DNA from: DATJGR01 sp963780795
Lineage (GTDB): Bacteria; Pseudomonadota; Gammaproteobacteria; Pseudomonadales; Azotimanducaceae
NCBI GenBank assembly: GCA_963780795.1
Contig: CAWADH010000008.1
Coordinates: 1,302,001-1,366,000 of the forward strand
Reading direction: 5' to 3'
Length of the DNA stretch: 64,000 bases
The notes beneath the pieces are model-generated. The model made no database searches. It was not told where the DNA came from and saw only the letters and a list, made by a program, of their open reading frames with translations. Numbering within the stretch: the first letter of the stretch is position 1; each line of letters starts with the position of its first letter. Positions 43,668 to 55,071 of the stretch are shown here, in pieces. A program made the position numbers and the translations under genes.

Positions 43668-44795
43668 TCACCACCCGCGATGGGTGTAGATCGACATCAC
43701 GATTCCGAATCCCGCGAGCAGCGTGATCGCCGACGTGCCGCCGTAACTGACGAGTGGCAATGGTACCCCCACCACAGGCAACAGCCCCGAGACCATCGCG
43801 ATGTTAACAAATGCGTAGACGAAGAACGTCAGGGTCAATCCGCCCGCTGTCAGACGACCGAACGTCTGCCGGGCTTGCGTCGCGATGTATAACCCGCGCG
43901 CGATGATCACGAGATACAGCAGCAGCAGCGTGGTCACTCCGACGAGTCCGAGTTCCTCGGCCACTACCGCGATGATGAAGTCGGTCTGTCCTTCCGGCAG
44001 GAAATCGAGGTGCGACTGCGTGCCCTCGAACAACCCTTTGCCGAACACCCCGCCCGAGCCGATCGCGGTCGTCGATTGGATGATGTTCCAACCGGCACCG
44101 AGCGGATCGCGTTCAGGATCGAACAGCGTCAGCACGCGTTCGCGCTGGTAGTCGCGCATCACGTACCACAATCCGGGCAATGCCGCAGCGCCGGCAACCA
44201 CAGCGAGGCCGATCCAGCGCCACTGCAGACCCGCGAGCACGATCACCGCGAGCCCGGCCGAAGCGACGAGAATGCCGGTGCCGAGGTCCGGCTGGATCGC
44301 AATCAGCGCCGATGGTGCGCCAATGATTGCGAGCGCGACCACCAGGTTGCCGAACGTAGGCGGAAGCGGTCGTTCGTTGAAGTACCACGCCACCATCAGC
44401 GGCACGGCGATCCGCATGATTTCCGACGGCTGGAACCGCGGCAGCCCCGGCACTTCCAGCCAGCGCTGCGAACCCTTGACGATCACACCGAAGAACTCGA
44501 CCGCGACGAGCAGCACCATGCCGATCGCATACAGCAACGGCGTCCACCGCAGATACACGCCGGGCTCGAACTGCGCGGCAACGACCATGATGGTCAAGGC
44601 GAGCACGATCCGTATCACCTGTCCGTCGAAAATCGCGACGTCTTTGCCCAGCGCGCTGAATAGCACGACCAGCCCGAACGCGATCACCGCGAGCAGCGCC
44701 GCGAGCAGCAGCGGATCGAGGTGCATGTTGTTCAGCCGGCGCACTGCGGGCAGGCCGCCACCGGGCAACGACCGTACGAAGTCGCGGCCGCTCAT
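43668..44795 (-). CDS. rodA: rod-shape peptidoglycan polymerase RodA (SEDS)
   Basis: 375 residues with about ten hydrophobic helices. SEDS signatures: I-Q-P-D-L-G-T-G near residue 183 and G-G-T-S-A-I-T near 353; the functionally needed Asp follows in the large periplasmic loop (F-L-P-E-G-Q-T-D-F near 271). It polymerises lipid II into glycan strands in the elongasome with PBP2, whose gene ends in an ATGA overlap with this start. Confidence 0.96.
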   Translation of the reverse strand: MSGRDFVRSLPGGGLPAVRRLNNMHLDPLLLAALLAVIAFGLVVLFSALGKDVAIFDGQVIRIVLALTIMVVAAQFEPGVYLRWTPLLYAIGMVLLVAVEFFGVIVKGSQRWLEVPGLPRFQPSEIMRIAVPLMVAWYFNERPLPPTFGNLVVALAIIGAPSALIAIQPDLGTGILVASAGLAVIVLAGLQWRWIGLAVVAGAAALPGLWYVMRDYQRERVLTLFDPERDPLGAGWNIIQSTTAIGSGGVFGKGLFEGTQSHLDFLPEGQTDFIIAVVAEELGLVGVTTLLLLYLVIIARGLYIATQARQTFGRLTAGGLTLTFFVYAFVNIAMVSGLLPVVGVPLPLVSYGGTSAITLLAGFGIVMSIYTHRGW

Positions 44796-46687
44796 CTCGT
44801 CGCCGTCGCGAGCGCCGGCAACAGATAGGCGTCGATGACCTTACGCGCCACCGGCGCCGCGAACGCACTCCCACCACCGCCGTTCTCGACCAGCACCGAC
44901 ACGGCGATCTCCGGCGCGTCGGCCGGTGCGAACGCAATGAACCAAGCGTGCTTACGATGGAACTCAGTCAGTTCCTTGTCGCTGTAGACCTCGCCCTGCT
45001 TGATGCCAACTACCTGTGCGGTACCGGATTTGCCCGCCATGCGATACGGCAGATCTTTGCCGATGTACGGGAACGCGGTACCACTCTGGTGGTAACCGAG
45101 GTTGCCGCGATGCACCACCATCTCCATCGCATCGACCAGGCGTTCCCAGTCCGACGCCGAAACCAGATTGGTGACGTCGGGCATCGGCGGCGGAGGATCC
45201 CACTCCGTCAACGCCTGGTCGCTCGATAGCAGCAAGCGCGGCCTGATCCAGTGGCCACGCTCGGCAATCAGTGCGGCCACAGTAGCGAGTTGCAGCGGCG
45301 TCGCGAGCACGTCGCCCTGCCCGACCCCCATGTTGACGGTGTCGCCCGGATACCAGGGCTCGCCTTTGGCTCCACGCTTCCACACCGGATCGGGCAACCG
45401 CCCCGGCAGCGCGTCGGCCACGTCGACCGTGGTGTTCTTGCCGTATCCGAACTTCCGCGCGCACGACACGAAGTCGTTGATCTCGAGCCGCGATGCCAGA
45501 TCGAAGAAGTAAACGTTCGACGACCGGTAGATCGCGCGCGTCAAGTCGACGATGCCCTGACCGCCGCTGTTGCCTTTGGTCCAGCTCCAGTCCCGGTAGA
45601 TCCGCGCCTGTCCCGGCAGCTTGAAGAATCCGTGATCCGAAATCGTCCGGTCCCAGTTGGTCGCGCCGAGCGACAACCCGCAGATTGCGACCATCGGTTT
45701 GAACGTGGAGCCCGGTGCGTACTGGCCGTTGATCGCGCGGTTGAACAGCGGCATCCGCCGGTCTTCGCTCAACTCTTTGTAGTCGGCTGCGCTGATGCCG
45801 GTGACGAACAGATTCGGGTCGTACCCGGGATTGCTGACCATCGCCAGAATGCCGCCAGTGCGCGGATCGATCGCCACCACCGCGCCGCGGCGTTCGCCGA
45901 GCGCGTCGGTTGCGGCCTGCTGCAGCCGCACATCCAGCTGCAGCGTGAGGTTCTGCCCAGACACCGGGGGTTGCACGTTCAGCACTTTGCGGACACGGCC
46001 GCGCGCATCCGTTTCGACCTGCTGATAACCAACCTGGCCGTGCAGCGATCGCTCGTACACGCGTTCGACGCCGAGCTTGCCGATGAACTGCGTGGCGCTG
46101 TAGCTGACCGGATCGAGCACCTTGAGGTCGTCCTCGCTGATGCGCCGCACCGAACCGATCGCATGGCCCATCAGGCTGCCGAGCGGGTAATGGCGCACGA
46201 GTTGTGCTTCGACGACCACGCCGGGCAAGCGGAATCTGTTCACCGCCAGTGCGGCGATTTCTTGCTCCGACAAAACCACTTTCAACGGAACGGACTCGAA
46301 CGGCCGGCGCCGCCGTTCGAAGCGTTTCTTGAACGCATCGACGTCGCGGTCGTCGAACTCGACCAGCTCGTGCAGCTCGGTCAGCACTGCGTTGAGGTCC
46401 GTGATCTGTTCGGCGATCAGCCCGAGCGAGAACACCGGCTGGTTGTCGGCGAGCAGCACGCCGTTGCGGTCGAAAATAAGACCGCGCGGCGGGCCGATCG
46501 GCTGTACCTGAATGCGATTCTGGTCGGCACGCGTGCGGTACTTTTCGTAGTCGGCGACCTGCAGATGGATCATCCGGGCGATCAGCACGAAGATCGCGAG
46601 CAGCGCCAGAAGAAACAAAGCGATCACGCGACTGGTGAAGTCGCGCTGCTCGCGATTCGGATCTTTGATGTGGGACGAAGCAACCAT
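44792..46687 (-). CDS. mrdA: penicillin-binding protein 2 (elongasome transpeptidase)
   Basis: 631 residues. One N-terminal membrane helix (residues 20-42), a pedestal domain (R-G-L-I-F-D-R-N-G near 68) and a transpeptidase domain: active-site Ser in G-S-T-F-K-P near 324, S-S-N near 383, and K-S-G-T near 543. Cross-links glycan strands made by RodA during lateral wall growth and is the target of mecillinam-type beta-lactams. mreBCD are not adjacent; rlmH is upstream instead. Confidence 0.97.
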   Translation of the reverse strand: MVASSHIKDPNREQRDFTSRVIALFLLALLAIFVLIARMIHLQVADYEKYRTRADQNRIQVQPIGPPRGLIFDRNGVLLADNQPVFSLGLIAEQITDLNAVLTELHELVEFDDRDVDAFKKRFERRRRPFESVPLKVVLSEQEIAALAVNRFRLPGVVVEAQLVRHYPLGSLMGHAIGSVRRISEDDLKVLDPVSYSATQFIGKLGVERVYERSLHGQVGYQQVETDARGRVRKVLNVQPPVSGQNLTLQLDVRLQQAATDALGERRGAVVAIDPRTGGILAMVSNPGYDPNLFVTGISAADYKELSEDRRMPLFNRAINGQYAPGSTFKPMVAICGLSLGATNWDRTISDHGFFKLPGQARIYRDWSWTKGNSGGQGIVDLTRAIYRSSNVYFFDLASRLEINDFVSCARKFGYGKNTTVDVADALPGRLPDPVWKRGAKGEPWYPGDTVNMGVGQGDVLATPLQLATVAALIAERGHWIRPRLLLSSDQALTEWDPPPPMPDVTNLVSASDWERLVDAMEMVVHRGNLGYHQSGTAFPYIGKDLPYRMAGKSGTAQVVGIKQGEVYSDKELTEFHRKHAWFIAFAPADAPEIAVSVLVENGGGGSAFAAPVARKVIDAYLLPALATATR

Positions 46688-46720
46688 CTAATAAGTGCCG
46701 GCGTTCATTCCCGGTGCCTT

Positions 46721-47185
46721 CTATTCCCGGTGATAGGGGTGGCCGGTCAGCAGCGTCCAAGCTCGATAGATCTGCTCTGCAACCACGACGCGCACCAGTG
46801 CATGCGGCAGTGTAGCTGCAGACAGCGACCATGACTCGCACGCTCGTGCCATGCACTTGTCCGACAAGCCGTCCGCACCACCCACCAGCAGCACGACGTC
46901 GCGGCCGTCGCGCCGCCACGTCGCCAGCTTCTGCGAGAGCACGACACTACTCCACGCGCTGCCGCGTTCATCCAACGCGATCACACAATCGTCGCGGCTG
47001 ATCCTGCCGAGCAGGCGTTCACCCTCGTCGTCGATGCAGCGTTGGATGTCACCCTGACGTCGCGTCGCCGGAACTTCTTCCAGCACGAGCGCATTGTCCT
47101 TAGGTAAGCGGCGGGCAAACGTCGCATAGCCTTCTGCAACCCATTCGGGCACTCGGGTACCCACACACAACAGACGGATCTTCAC
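46721..47185 (-). CDS. rlmH: 23S rRNA (pseudouridine1915-N3)-methyltransferase
   Basis: 154 residues, the standard length. SPOUT trefoil-knot features: A-L-D-E-R-G near residue 69, L-L-V-G-G-A-D-G-L near 98, and the conserved C-terminus E-Q-I-Y-R-A-W, then H-P-Y-H. It methylates the pseudouridine at position 1915 of helix 69 in 70S ribosomes. Between rsfS and mrdA, as in most gammaproteobacteria. Confidence 0.96.
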   Translation of the reverse strand: MKIRLLCVGTRVPEWVAEGYATFARRLPKDNALVLEEVPATRRQGDIQRCIDDEGERLLGRISRDDCVIALDERGSAWSSVVLSQKLATWRRDGRDVVLLVGGADGLSDKCMARACESWSLSAATLPHALVRVVVAEQIYRAWTLLTGHPYHRE

Positions 47186-47197
47186 CGAACGACCGCG

Positions 47198-47581
47198 CTA
47201 AGTCGCGGTCACCGTCGACTCGGCGCGCGGCACTTCGGACCAGAGTCGCTCCAGGTCGTAAAAGTCGCGGGTTTCCTGCTTCATCACGTGCACGACGACG
47301 TCGCCGAGATCCACGAGCACCCACTCCATCGTTTCGCGTCCTTCGACGCCGATCGACGGAATACCGTTCGCGTGAGACGACTCGAGCAGATTGTCGACGA
47401 GGGCTTTGACGTGCGTGTTGGAGGTTCCGCTGGCGATGACCATGTAGTCGGTCACGCTGGTGGCGCGCGATACATCGAGCGCGACGATCTCTCTTCCTTT
47501 GAGGTCTTCCAGTGCGCGTACGACGTGATCGCGCAGCTTGTTCGGTGGCATGTGCGCTGACGCACTGCGTACTGCTTTCAT
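47198..47581 (-). CDS. rsfS: ribosomal silencing factor RsfS
   Basis: 127 residues from ATG 47581; an ATG at 47551 would give 117, nearer to E. coli's 105, and neither has a clear Shine-Dalgarno. V-T-D-Y-M-V-I-A-S-G-T-S and V-D-L-G-D-V-V-V-H-V are the family hallmarks. RsfS binds L14 and blocks subunit joining under starvation. Lies 13 bp after nadD and before rlmH. Confidence 0.94.
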   Translation of the reverse strand: MKAVRSASAHMPPNKLRDHVVRALEDLKGREIVALDVSRATSVTDYMVIASGTSNTHVKALVDNLLESSHANGIPSIGVEGRETMEWVLVDLGDVVVHVMKQETRDFYDLERLWSEVPRAESTVTAT

Positions 47582-47594
47582 CAGGCGACTGATG

Positions 47595-48239
47595 TCATTG
47601 GCTGGAGGGTCCTCGGTACAGTTGGTGTTCTTTAATATAGGTCGAGACAGCAGACGGGAGCAATTGCTCGACGTTCTCGCCGCGTTGTAGGCGCAATCGG
47701 ATCTCGGTCGACGAAACGCCCAACATTGGCGATTCGACGAACAAGACCCGACCGGCCGGCTCGAGCCGCAAAGACGCAACGTCGCTCGCGCGGTGCGCTG
47801 CGGTGAAGTCGCGCATGGTGTCGTCCAGTTGCGCGTCGTCTCCGGGTCGCTGCAGCACAGCGAGATGCGCGAGTTTCGCGAGTTCGCGCCAGCGGTGCCA
47901 CGTGGTCAGACCGCGGTACGCGTCCCAGCCGAGCAACCAGACGATCGGCGCGTGCGCGCCGCACTGCGCACGCACTTCTTCGAGCGTTTCGATGGTATAC
48001 GTCGCCGTGCCGCGCCTGATCTCGCGATCGTCGGCGCGCAGCGTTTCGTTGCCCGTCACCGCGAGTTCGAGCATCGCCCAGCGGTCTGCGATCGATGCAA
48101 ACGGTTGAGCGCGATGTTTCGGCCGCGCAGCAAGTACCAGATCGACCCGCTCCAGATCGAGCGCCGCGGCAGCGGATGCGGCCGCGTGCAGATGACCGTT
48201 GTGGATGGGGTCGAAGGTGCCGCCGAGAAAACCGATCAA
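47595..48239 (-). CDS. nadD: nicotinate-nucleotide adenylyltransferase
   Basis: 214 residues from a TTG at 48239 overlapping the proA stop (TTGA), so translation is probably coupled. G-G-T-F-D-P-I-H-N-G-H near residues 6-16 is the nucleotidyl-transferase signature, and S-S-T-E-I-R near 182 is the second. It makes deamido-NAD from nicotinate mononucleotide. No plausible ATG exists before the conserved GGTFDP segment. Confidence 0.94.
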   Translation of the reverse strand: MIGFLGGTFDPIHNGHLHAAASAAAALDLERVDLVLAARPKHRAQPFASIADRWAMLELAVTGNETLRADDREIRRGTATYTIETLEEVRAQCGAHAPIVWLLGWDAYRGLTTWHRWRELAKLAHLAVLQRPGDDAQLDDTMRDFTAAHRASDVASLRLEPAGRVLFVESPMLGVSSTEIRLRLQRGENVEQLLPSAVSTYIKEHQLYRGPSSQ

Positions 48240-49534
48240 CGATGCCGGATCTCGCCGTTGCCAAACACGACGAACTTCTGCGTCGTGAGTCCTTCGAGCC
48301 CGACGGGGCCGCGCGCGTGCAGCTTGTCGGTGGAGATACCGATCTCGGCGCCAAGGCCGAATTCGAATCCGTCGGCGAATTGCGTGGAGACGTTCACCAT
48401 CACCGATGCAGAGTCCACTTCGGTGAGGAAGCGTCGCGCCCTTGCATAGTCGTTGGAGACGATGACGTCGGTGTGCTGCGACCCGTACGTTGCGATATGG
48501 TCGAGTGCTTCGTCCAGCCCAGCCACGATCCGGATCGACAGGATCGGTGCGAGATACTCGGCGTGCCAATCGGCTTCGGTGGCCGTCGCAATGCCGGGCA
48601 GCAGCACGCGCGTTTTCGCGCAGCCGCGCAGTTCGACGCCGGCGCGTTCGAACTGGTGACGCAACGACGGCAGTACGCGCGGCGCGATCGATTGCGCGAC
48701 GAGCAGCGTCTCCATCGCGTTGCACACTGCATACTTTTCCGTCTTCGAGTTGAACGCGATCGCTACCGCCATGTCCGCATCGGCGCCGTCGTCGATGTAA
48801 ACGTGGCAGATGCCGTCGAGGTGCTTGATGACCGGAATCGTCGACTCGGCACTGACGCGTTCGATGAGACTCCTGCCGCCGCGCGGTATCAGCACGTCGA
48901 TGTACTGTTTCAACTTCAGCAGCGCGCCGACCGCAGCGCGATCGGTCGTTGCGACGAGCTGCACCGCCGTCGCCGGCAGCTGCGCTTCGATCAACCCTTT
49001 CGCGATGGCCGCCGCGATTGCGGTGTTGGTGTGAAACGCCTCGGAGCCGCCGCGCAGAATGCAGGCGTTGCCCGATTTCAGACACAACGCCGCGGCATCG
49101 GCCGTTACGTTCGGCCGAGACTCGTAGATCATGCCGATGACGCCGAGCGGAACGCGCATGCGGCCCACCTGGATGCCGCTCGGGCGGAATTCGAGATCGG
49201 TGATCGCGCCGATCGGATCGGGCAGCGCATCCACCTCGCGGATGCCGTCGATCATCCGGTCGATGCCGCGCTCGTCGAGCACCAGACGATCGATCAGCGG
49301 CTGGTCGATTTTCGCTGCTGTCGCGCCGGCGAGATCCAGCTGATTGGCTTCGGCAAGCGCGCCCCGCGCGCCGTTCAGCGCCGCCGCGATGGCCTGCAGC
49401 GCCCTCGACTTGGCGCCGCTGCCGGCTGCCGCGATCGTGCGCGACGCGGCGCGGGCATTGCGACCGAGTCCGAGCATGTAAGCGTCGATGTCGATCGCAG
49501 TCGCAGCGGCAGGTGCATGTGTGGTGCGGGCCAT
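48236..49534 (-). CDS. proA: gamma-glutamyl phosphate reductase
   Basis: 432 residues from ATG 49534, one of the first bases after the LON gene. Catalytic Cys in K-Y-A-V-C-N-A near residue 273, with the NADPH-binding segment Y-E-S-R-P-N-V-T near 134 and G-S-E-A-F near 156. Reduces gamma-glutamyl phosphate to glutamate semialdehyde in proline synthesis. Its usual partner proB is not in the window. Upstream of nadD, an arrangement common in some proteobacteria. Confidence 0.96.
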   Translation of the reverse strand: MARTTHAPAAATAIDIDAYMLGLGRNARAASRTIAAAGSGAKSRALQAIAAALNGARGALAEANQLDLAGATAAKIDQPLIDRLVLDERGIDRMIDGIREVDALPDPIGAITDLEFRPSGIQVGRMRVPLGVIGMIYESRPNVTADAAALCLKSGNACILRGGSEAFHTNTAIAAAIAKGLIEAQLPATAVQLVATTDRAAVGALLKLKQYIDVLIPRGGRSLIERVSAESTIPVIKHLDGICHVYIDDGADADMAVAIAFNSKTEKYAVCNAMETLLVAQSIAPRVLPSLRHQFERAGVELRGCAKTRVLLPGIATATEADWHAEYLAPILSIRIVAGLDEALDHIATYGSQHTDVIVSNDYARARRFLTEVDSASVMVNVSTQFADGFEFGLGAEIGISTDKLHARGPVGLEGLTTQKFVVFGNGEIRHR

Positions 49535-49536
49535 GG

Positions 49537-50190
49537 TCAGTTGCGCAGGTTGTTGACGATGCGGGTCAGCTCCGCGAGCCGTTCGCGCGGCAGGCTCATC
49601 TGCAGCAGACCCTGCTTGATTTCGGGTTCGAGCGGCAACAGTTCCGACAGACGCCACGACACCGAACGCGCGTCGCGATAATCCACATCGAGCGCGAGCT
49701 TCTGCGCCATCGGATGCTTCATCAATTCGCGCAGCATTTCGATCAGCGAGGCGTGTTCTTCGCCGGTCGCCTGTGCGCGCTCCTCCGGCAGGAATTCCAC
49801 CGTACCCATCAACAGATGATCGTTCGTCTCGGACGTTTCGAGGATGCGGAACTTCGGACCGCCGCTCGTGATGATGCCGAGCATGCCGTTGTTGAGGGTG
49901 TTGAAGTCGACGATCGTTCCATAAGTGCCGACGCTGAAGATGTCCGGCTGCGTCGGGTTCTTGCCGAGGCGCGCGTCGGAGCCTTCGCGGATCAATACCA
50001 CGCCGAATCCGGACTTCTCCCGCAGACACCGGCTGACCATCGCGGTGTAGCGCGGCTCGAAGATCCGCAGCGGCAACCGGCCGCCGCTGAACAGCACCGT
50101 GCCCAGCGGAAACAACGGAATGACCTTGCGAACGGACGCTTCGGGTTGCATGCGCCCCACCATATCACGCACCCGTAGCATCGACATCAC
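49537..50190 (-). CDS. LON peptidase substrate-binding domain protein
   Basis: 217 residues. Only the N-terminal Lon (PUA-like) domain is present: I-P-L-F-P-L-G-T-V-L-F near residue 24 and L-R-I-F-E-P-R-Y near 41; there is no AAA or protease domain. Such stand-alone proteins are widespread and of unsettled function; they may bind unfolded polypeptides. An internal ATG at 50151 is an alternative start. Ends 2 bp before proA, likely first gene of the long minus-strand run. Confidence 0.88.
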   Translation of the reverse strand: MMSMLRVRDMVGRMQPEASVRKVIPLFPLGTVLFSGGRLPLRIFEPRYTAMVSRCLREKSGFGVVLIREGSDARLGKNPTQPDIFSVGTYGTIVDFNTLNNGMLGIITSGGPKFRILETSETNDHLLMGTVEFLPEERAQATGEEHASLIEMLRELMKHPMAQKLALDVDYRDARSVSWRLSELLPLEPEIKQGLLQMSLPRERLAELTRIVNNLRN

Positions 50191-50251
50191 CCCGGCGCGC
50201 GGCCTGTCGAACGTGCACGCGGGTCGCTAGACTGCAGCCTCCTTTGCGTAC

Positions 50252-51073
50252 GTGACGCCCTCTTTGGATCTATTTCAGGTCATCTCGCTGGCGCTGATGC
50301 AGGGGCTGACCGAATTTCTGCCGATCTCGACATCCGCTCACCTGGTGCTTCCGTCGATGCTGTTCGGCTGGCCGCCGCAAGGGCTGGTGCTCGACGTAGC
50401 GATGCACGCCGGGTCGCTCGCCGCGGTGGTGGTCTACTTCCGCCACGACCTGGTGCATTTCGGCGCCGGGCTGTGGAAGTGGTTCCGCGAAGGTCAGGCC
50501 GACGTTTACGTGAGACTGATGGCGCAGGTGCTGACAGCCACGCTGCCGATCGTCGCGCTGGGAATTCTGCTGCGTGACTGGATCGAGCCGAATCCGCGCT
50601 CGCTGTTCCTGATTGCCGCGACGACCGTGGGATTCGGCCTGCTGCTGTGGGTGGCCGATACGCGCGTGCCGCGTTCCGGCACCACCGAGTTCGAAGTATC
50701 GTGGCGCGACTCGCTGCTCATCGGCTGCCTGCAGATGCTGGCGATCGTGCCGGGCACGTCGCGCTCGGGCATCACGATCACCGCCGGATTGCTGCTCGGC
50801 CTGTCACGCGAGGCGGCATCGCGTTTTGCGTTCCTGCTGGCGATTCCGACGATTCTCGGCACCACCACGCTCGGCACGATCGGCGCAATCCAGCTTCACT
50901 CCGCGGTAGCCTGGAACGACGTGCTCGTCGGCTTCTCGGTGTCGGGGATCACTTCCTACCTCTCGATCCACCACTTCCTGAAATGGATCGAGCGCACCGG
51001 CATGGCGCCGTACGTCGCCTATCTGCTCGCGCTCGGCGCCGGTTTGCTGATCGTCGGTCTGTATCGGAGCTGA
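50252..51073 (+). CDS. uppP: undecaprenyl-diphosphatase (BacA)
   Basis: 273 residues from GTG 50252. About eight hydrophobic helices. Active-site segments: E-F-L-P-I-S-T-S-A-H near residue 21 and P-G-T-S-R-S-G near 167. It dephosphorylates undecaprenyl diphosphate to recycle the lipid carrier of peptidoglycan and O-antigen units and confers bacitracin resistance. Divergent from the LON gene, convergent with ssb. Confidence 0.95.
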   Translation: MTPSLDLFQVISLALMQGLTEFLPISTSAHLVLPSMLFGWPPQGLVLDVAMHAGSLAAVVVYFRHDLVHFGAGLWKWFREGQADVYVRLMAQVLTATLPIVALGILLRDWIEPNPRSLFLIAATTVGFGLLLWVADTRVPRSGTTEFEVSWRDSLLIGCLQMLAIVPGTSRSGITITAGLLLGLSREAASRFAFLLAIPTILGTTTLGTIGAIQLHSAVAWNDVLVGFSVSGITSYLSIHHFLKWIERTGMAPYVAYLLALGAGLLIVGLYRS

Positions 51074-51100
51074 GCCGCGCGCCTACGGCGCGCTGCGGCT
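51073..51100. terminator. candidate bidirectional hairpin between uppP and ssb
   Basis: AGCCGCGCGCC (51073-51083), a TAC loop, then GGCGCGC with a small bulge and GGCT (51087-51100). Strong GC stem between two convergent stop codons, but no U-tract on either strand, so termination is only plausible. Confidence 0.35.
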
Positions 51101-51602
51101 AGAACGGGATGTCGTCGTCGATGTCGTCGCCGAAGTCGCTGGTGCTCGAATCGTATCGATCCGAGCCTTGCGATTGCGGCTCGGCCGCCCGCTTGTCGCC
51201 GCGCGCCGCCTGATTGCGCGGCGCACCGCCGCTCTGCCGCATCGGCGGGTCGCCCGCTTCGCCGCCGCGGCTGTCGAGCATCTGCATGTCGTTGGCGACG
51301 ATCTCGGTCGAGTAGCGATCGTTGCCGTCTTTGTCCTGCCATTTGCGCGTCTGCAACCGGCCTTCGATGTAGACCTTGCTGCCTTTGCGCAGGTACTCGC
51401 CGGCGATTTCGCCGAGCCGCGCGAAGCACACGACCGAATGCCATTCGGTGCGCTCCTGCTGCTCGCCGGTCTGCTTGTCTTTCCACGACTCGGCCGTTGC
51501 GAGACGCAGGTTCGTCACCGCCGAACCGCCTTGGGTGTACCGAGTCTCCGGGTCGCGCCCCAGATTGCCGATCAGGATGACTTTGTTGATGCCGCGCGCC
51601 AT
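51099..51602 (-). CDS. ssb: single-stranded DNA-binding protein
   Basis: 167 residues from ATG 51602; earlier in-frame sequence is not conserved. The OB fold opens M-A-R-G-I-N-K-V-I-L-I-G-N-L-G; T-E-W-H and the G-x-K-V-Y-I-E-G segment follow. A Gly/Gln-rich linker leads to the acidic tip D-D-D-I-P-F that recruits replication and repair proteins. Divergent from uvrA, a frequent pairing in proteobacteria with SOS-regulated genes; I did not find a clear LexA box in the 160-bp gap. Confidence 0.95.
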   Translation of the reverse strand: MARGINKVILIGNLGRDPETRYTQGGSAVTNLRLATAESWKDKQTGEQQERTEWHSVVCFARLGEIAGEYLRKGSKVYIEGRLQTRKWQDKDGNDRYSTEIVANDMQMLDSRGGEAGDPPMRQSGGAPRNQAARGDKRAAEPQSQGSDRYDSSTSDFGDDIDDDIPF

Positions 51603-51762
51603 GTCAGTTCTCGTGTGCCGATGGTCGTGAGACGCGGCAGCATATCGCATCGCTCTTTCGAAAACACACGGCGCGCGCCGCTGTCAGGAGTGAGTGATAG
51701 GCGCCTTGCGGCGCGGGAATGTACCGCGTATTTTTTCTCGTTTTCGCCGCGCGGAAGGGTCA

Positions 51763-54585
<2,823 letters not shown>

Positions 54586-54597
54586 CGCGCGAGACGC

Positions 54598-55071
54598 TCA
54601 GCGCGCGTACAACCGCACCGTCGCAAACTTCGGCGCCCTGTACCAGAACTCGACCTTGCGGACCACGTGGTCGGTTCCGGTTACCGCGACCTCGGGCGTG
54701 AACTCGCCGGGCTTCAGCGTTTTGCCTTTCAGATCGACGGCTTTATGCGAACCGTGCGCGAACGTGACGACGAGGCGATCGACCGCGACCGGCCCACCTT
54801 CCACTTCGAGTCGAAGCGTCACGAACGGTCCGCGCGCCGATGGCAGCCGGATCTCTTCGTGCTGCGGGGCCGTTGCATCCGACGGCGTTGCCGTTACCGA
54901 AGCGGATCCAAGCAGGTGCCACACCTCGGCGGCATGGGCGGTCGCGCTGGCGAGCAGCAGGAACATCGCGGTCGGAATGAGTCGTTGTACGCGCAATTCG
55001 ATGACGGTCCGTTCGATCGTTGGCGTGTATCTTACGCGACGATCGAAGGGAATCGTTGCGCTGCTCGACAT
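54598..55071 (-). CDS. secreted DUF2541-like protein
   Basis: Ends convergently 13 bp from uvrA. The ATG at 55071 overlaps the upstream hydrolase stop (TGATG), giving 157 residues, but the signal peptide (L-I-P-T-A-M-F-L-L-L-A-S-A-T-A-H-A) lies 30 residues in, so a TTG at 54996 giving 132 residues with a normal leader is a real alternative. The mature part resembles DUF2541 (YaaI) with V-D-R-L-V-V-T-F and K-V-E-F-W-Y-R. Periplasmic, beta-rich, function unknown. Confidence 0.7.
   Translation of the reverse strand: MSSSATIPFDRRVRYTPTIERTVIELRVQRLIPTAMFLLLASATAHAAEVWHLLGSASVTATPSDATAPQHEEIRLPSARGPFVTLRLEVEGGPVAVDRLVVTFAHGSHKAVDLKGKTLKPGEFTPEVAVTGTDHVVRKVEFWYRAPKFATVRLYAR

Noticed and set aside
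44964..46919. A 651-codon frame overlapping mrdA on the same strand
   Set aside because: Shifted-frame shadow of PBP2 with Arg/Ala-rich composition and no motifs; the mrdA frame has all penicillin-binding motifs.
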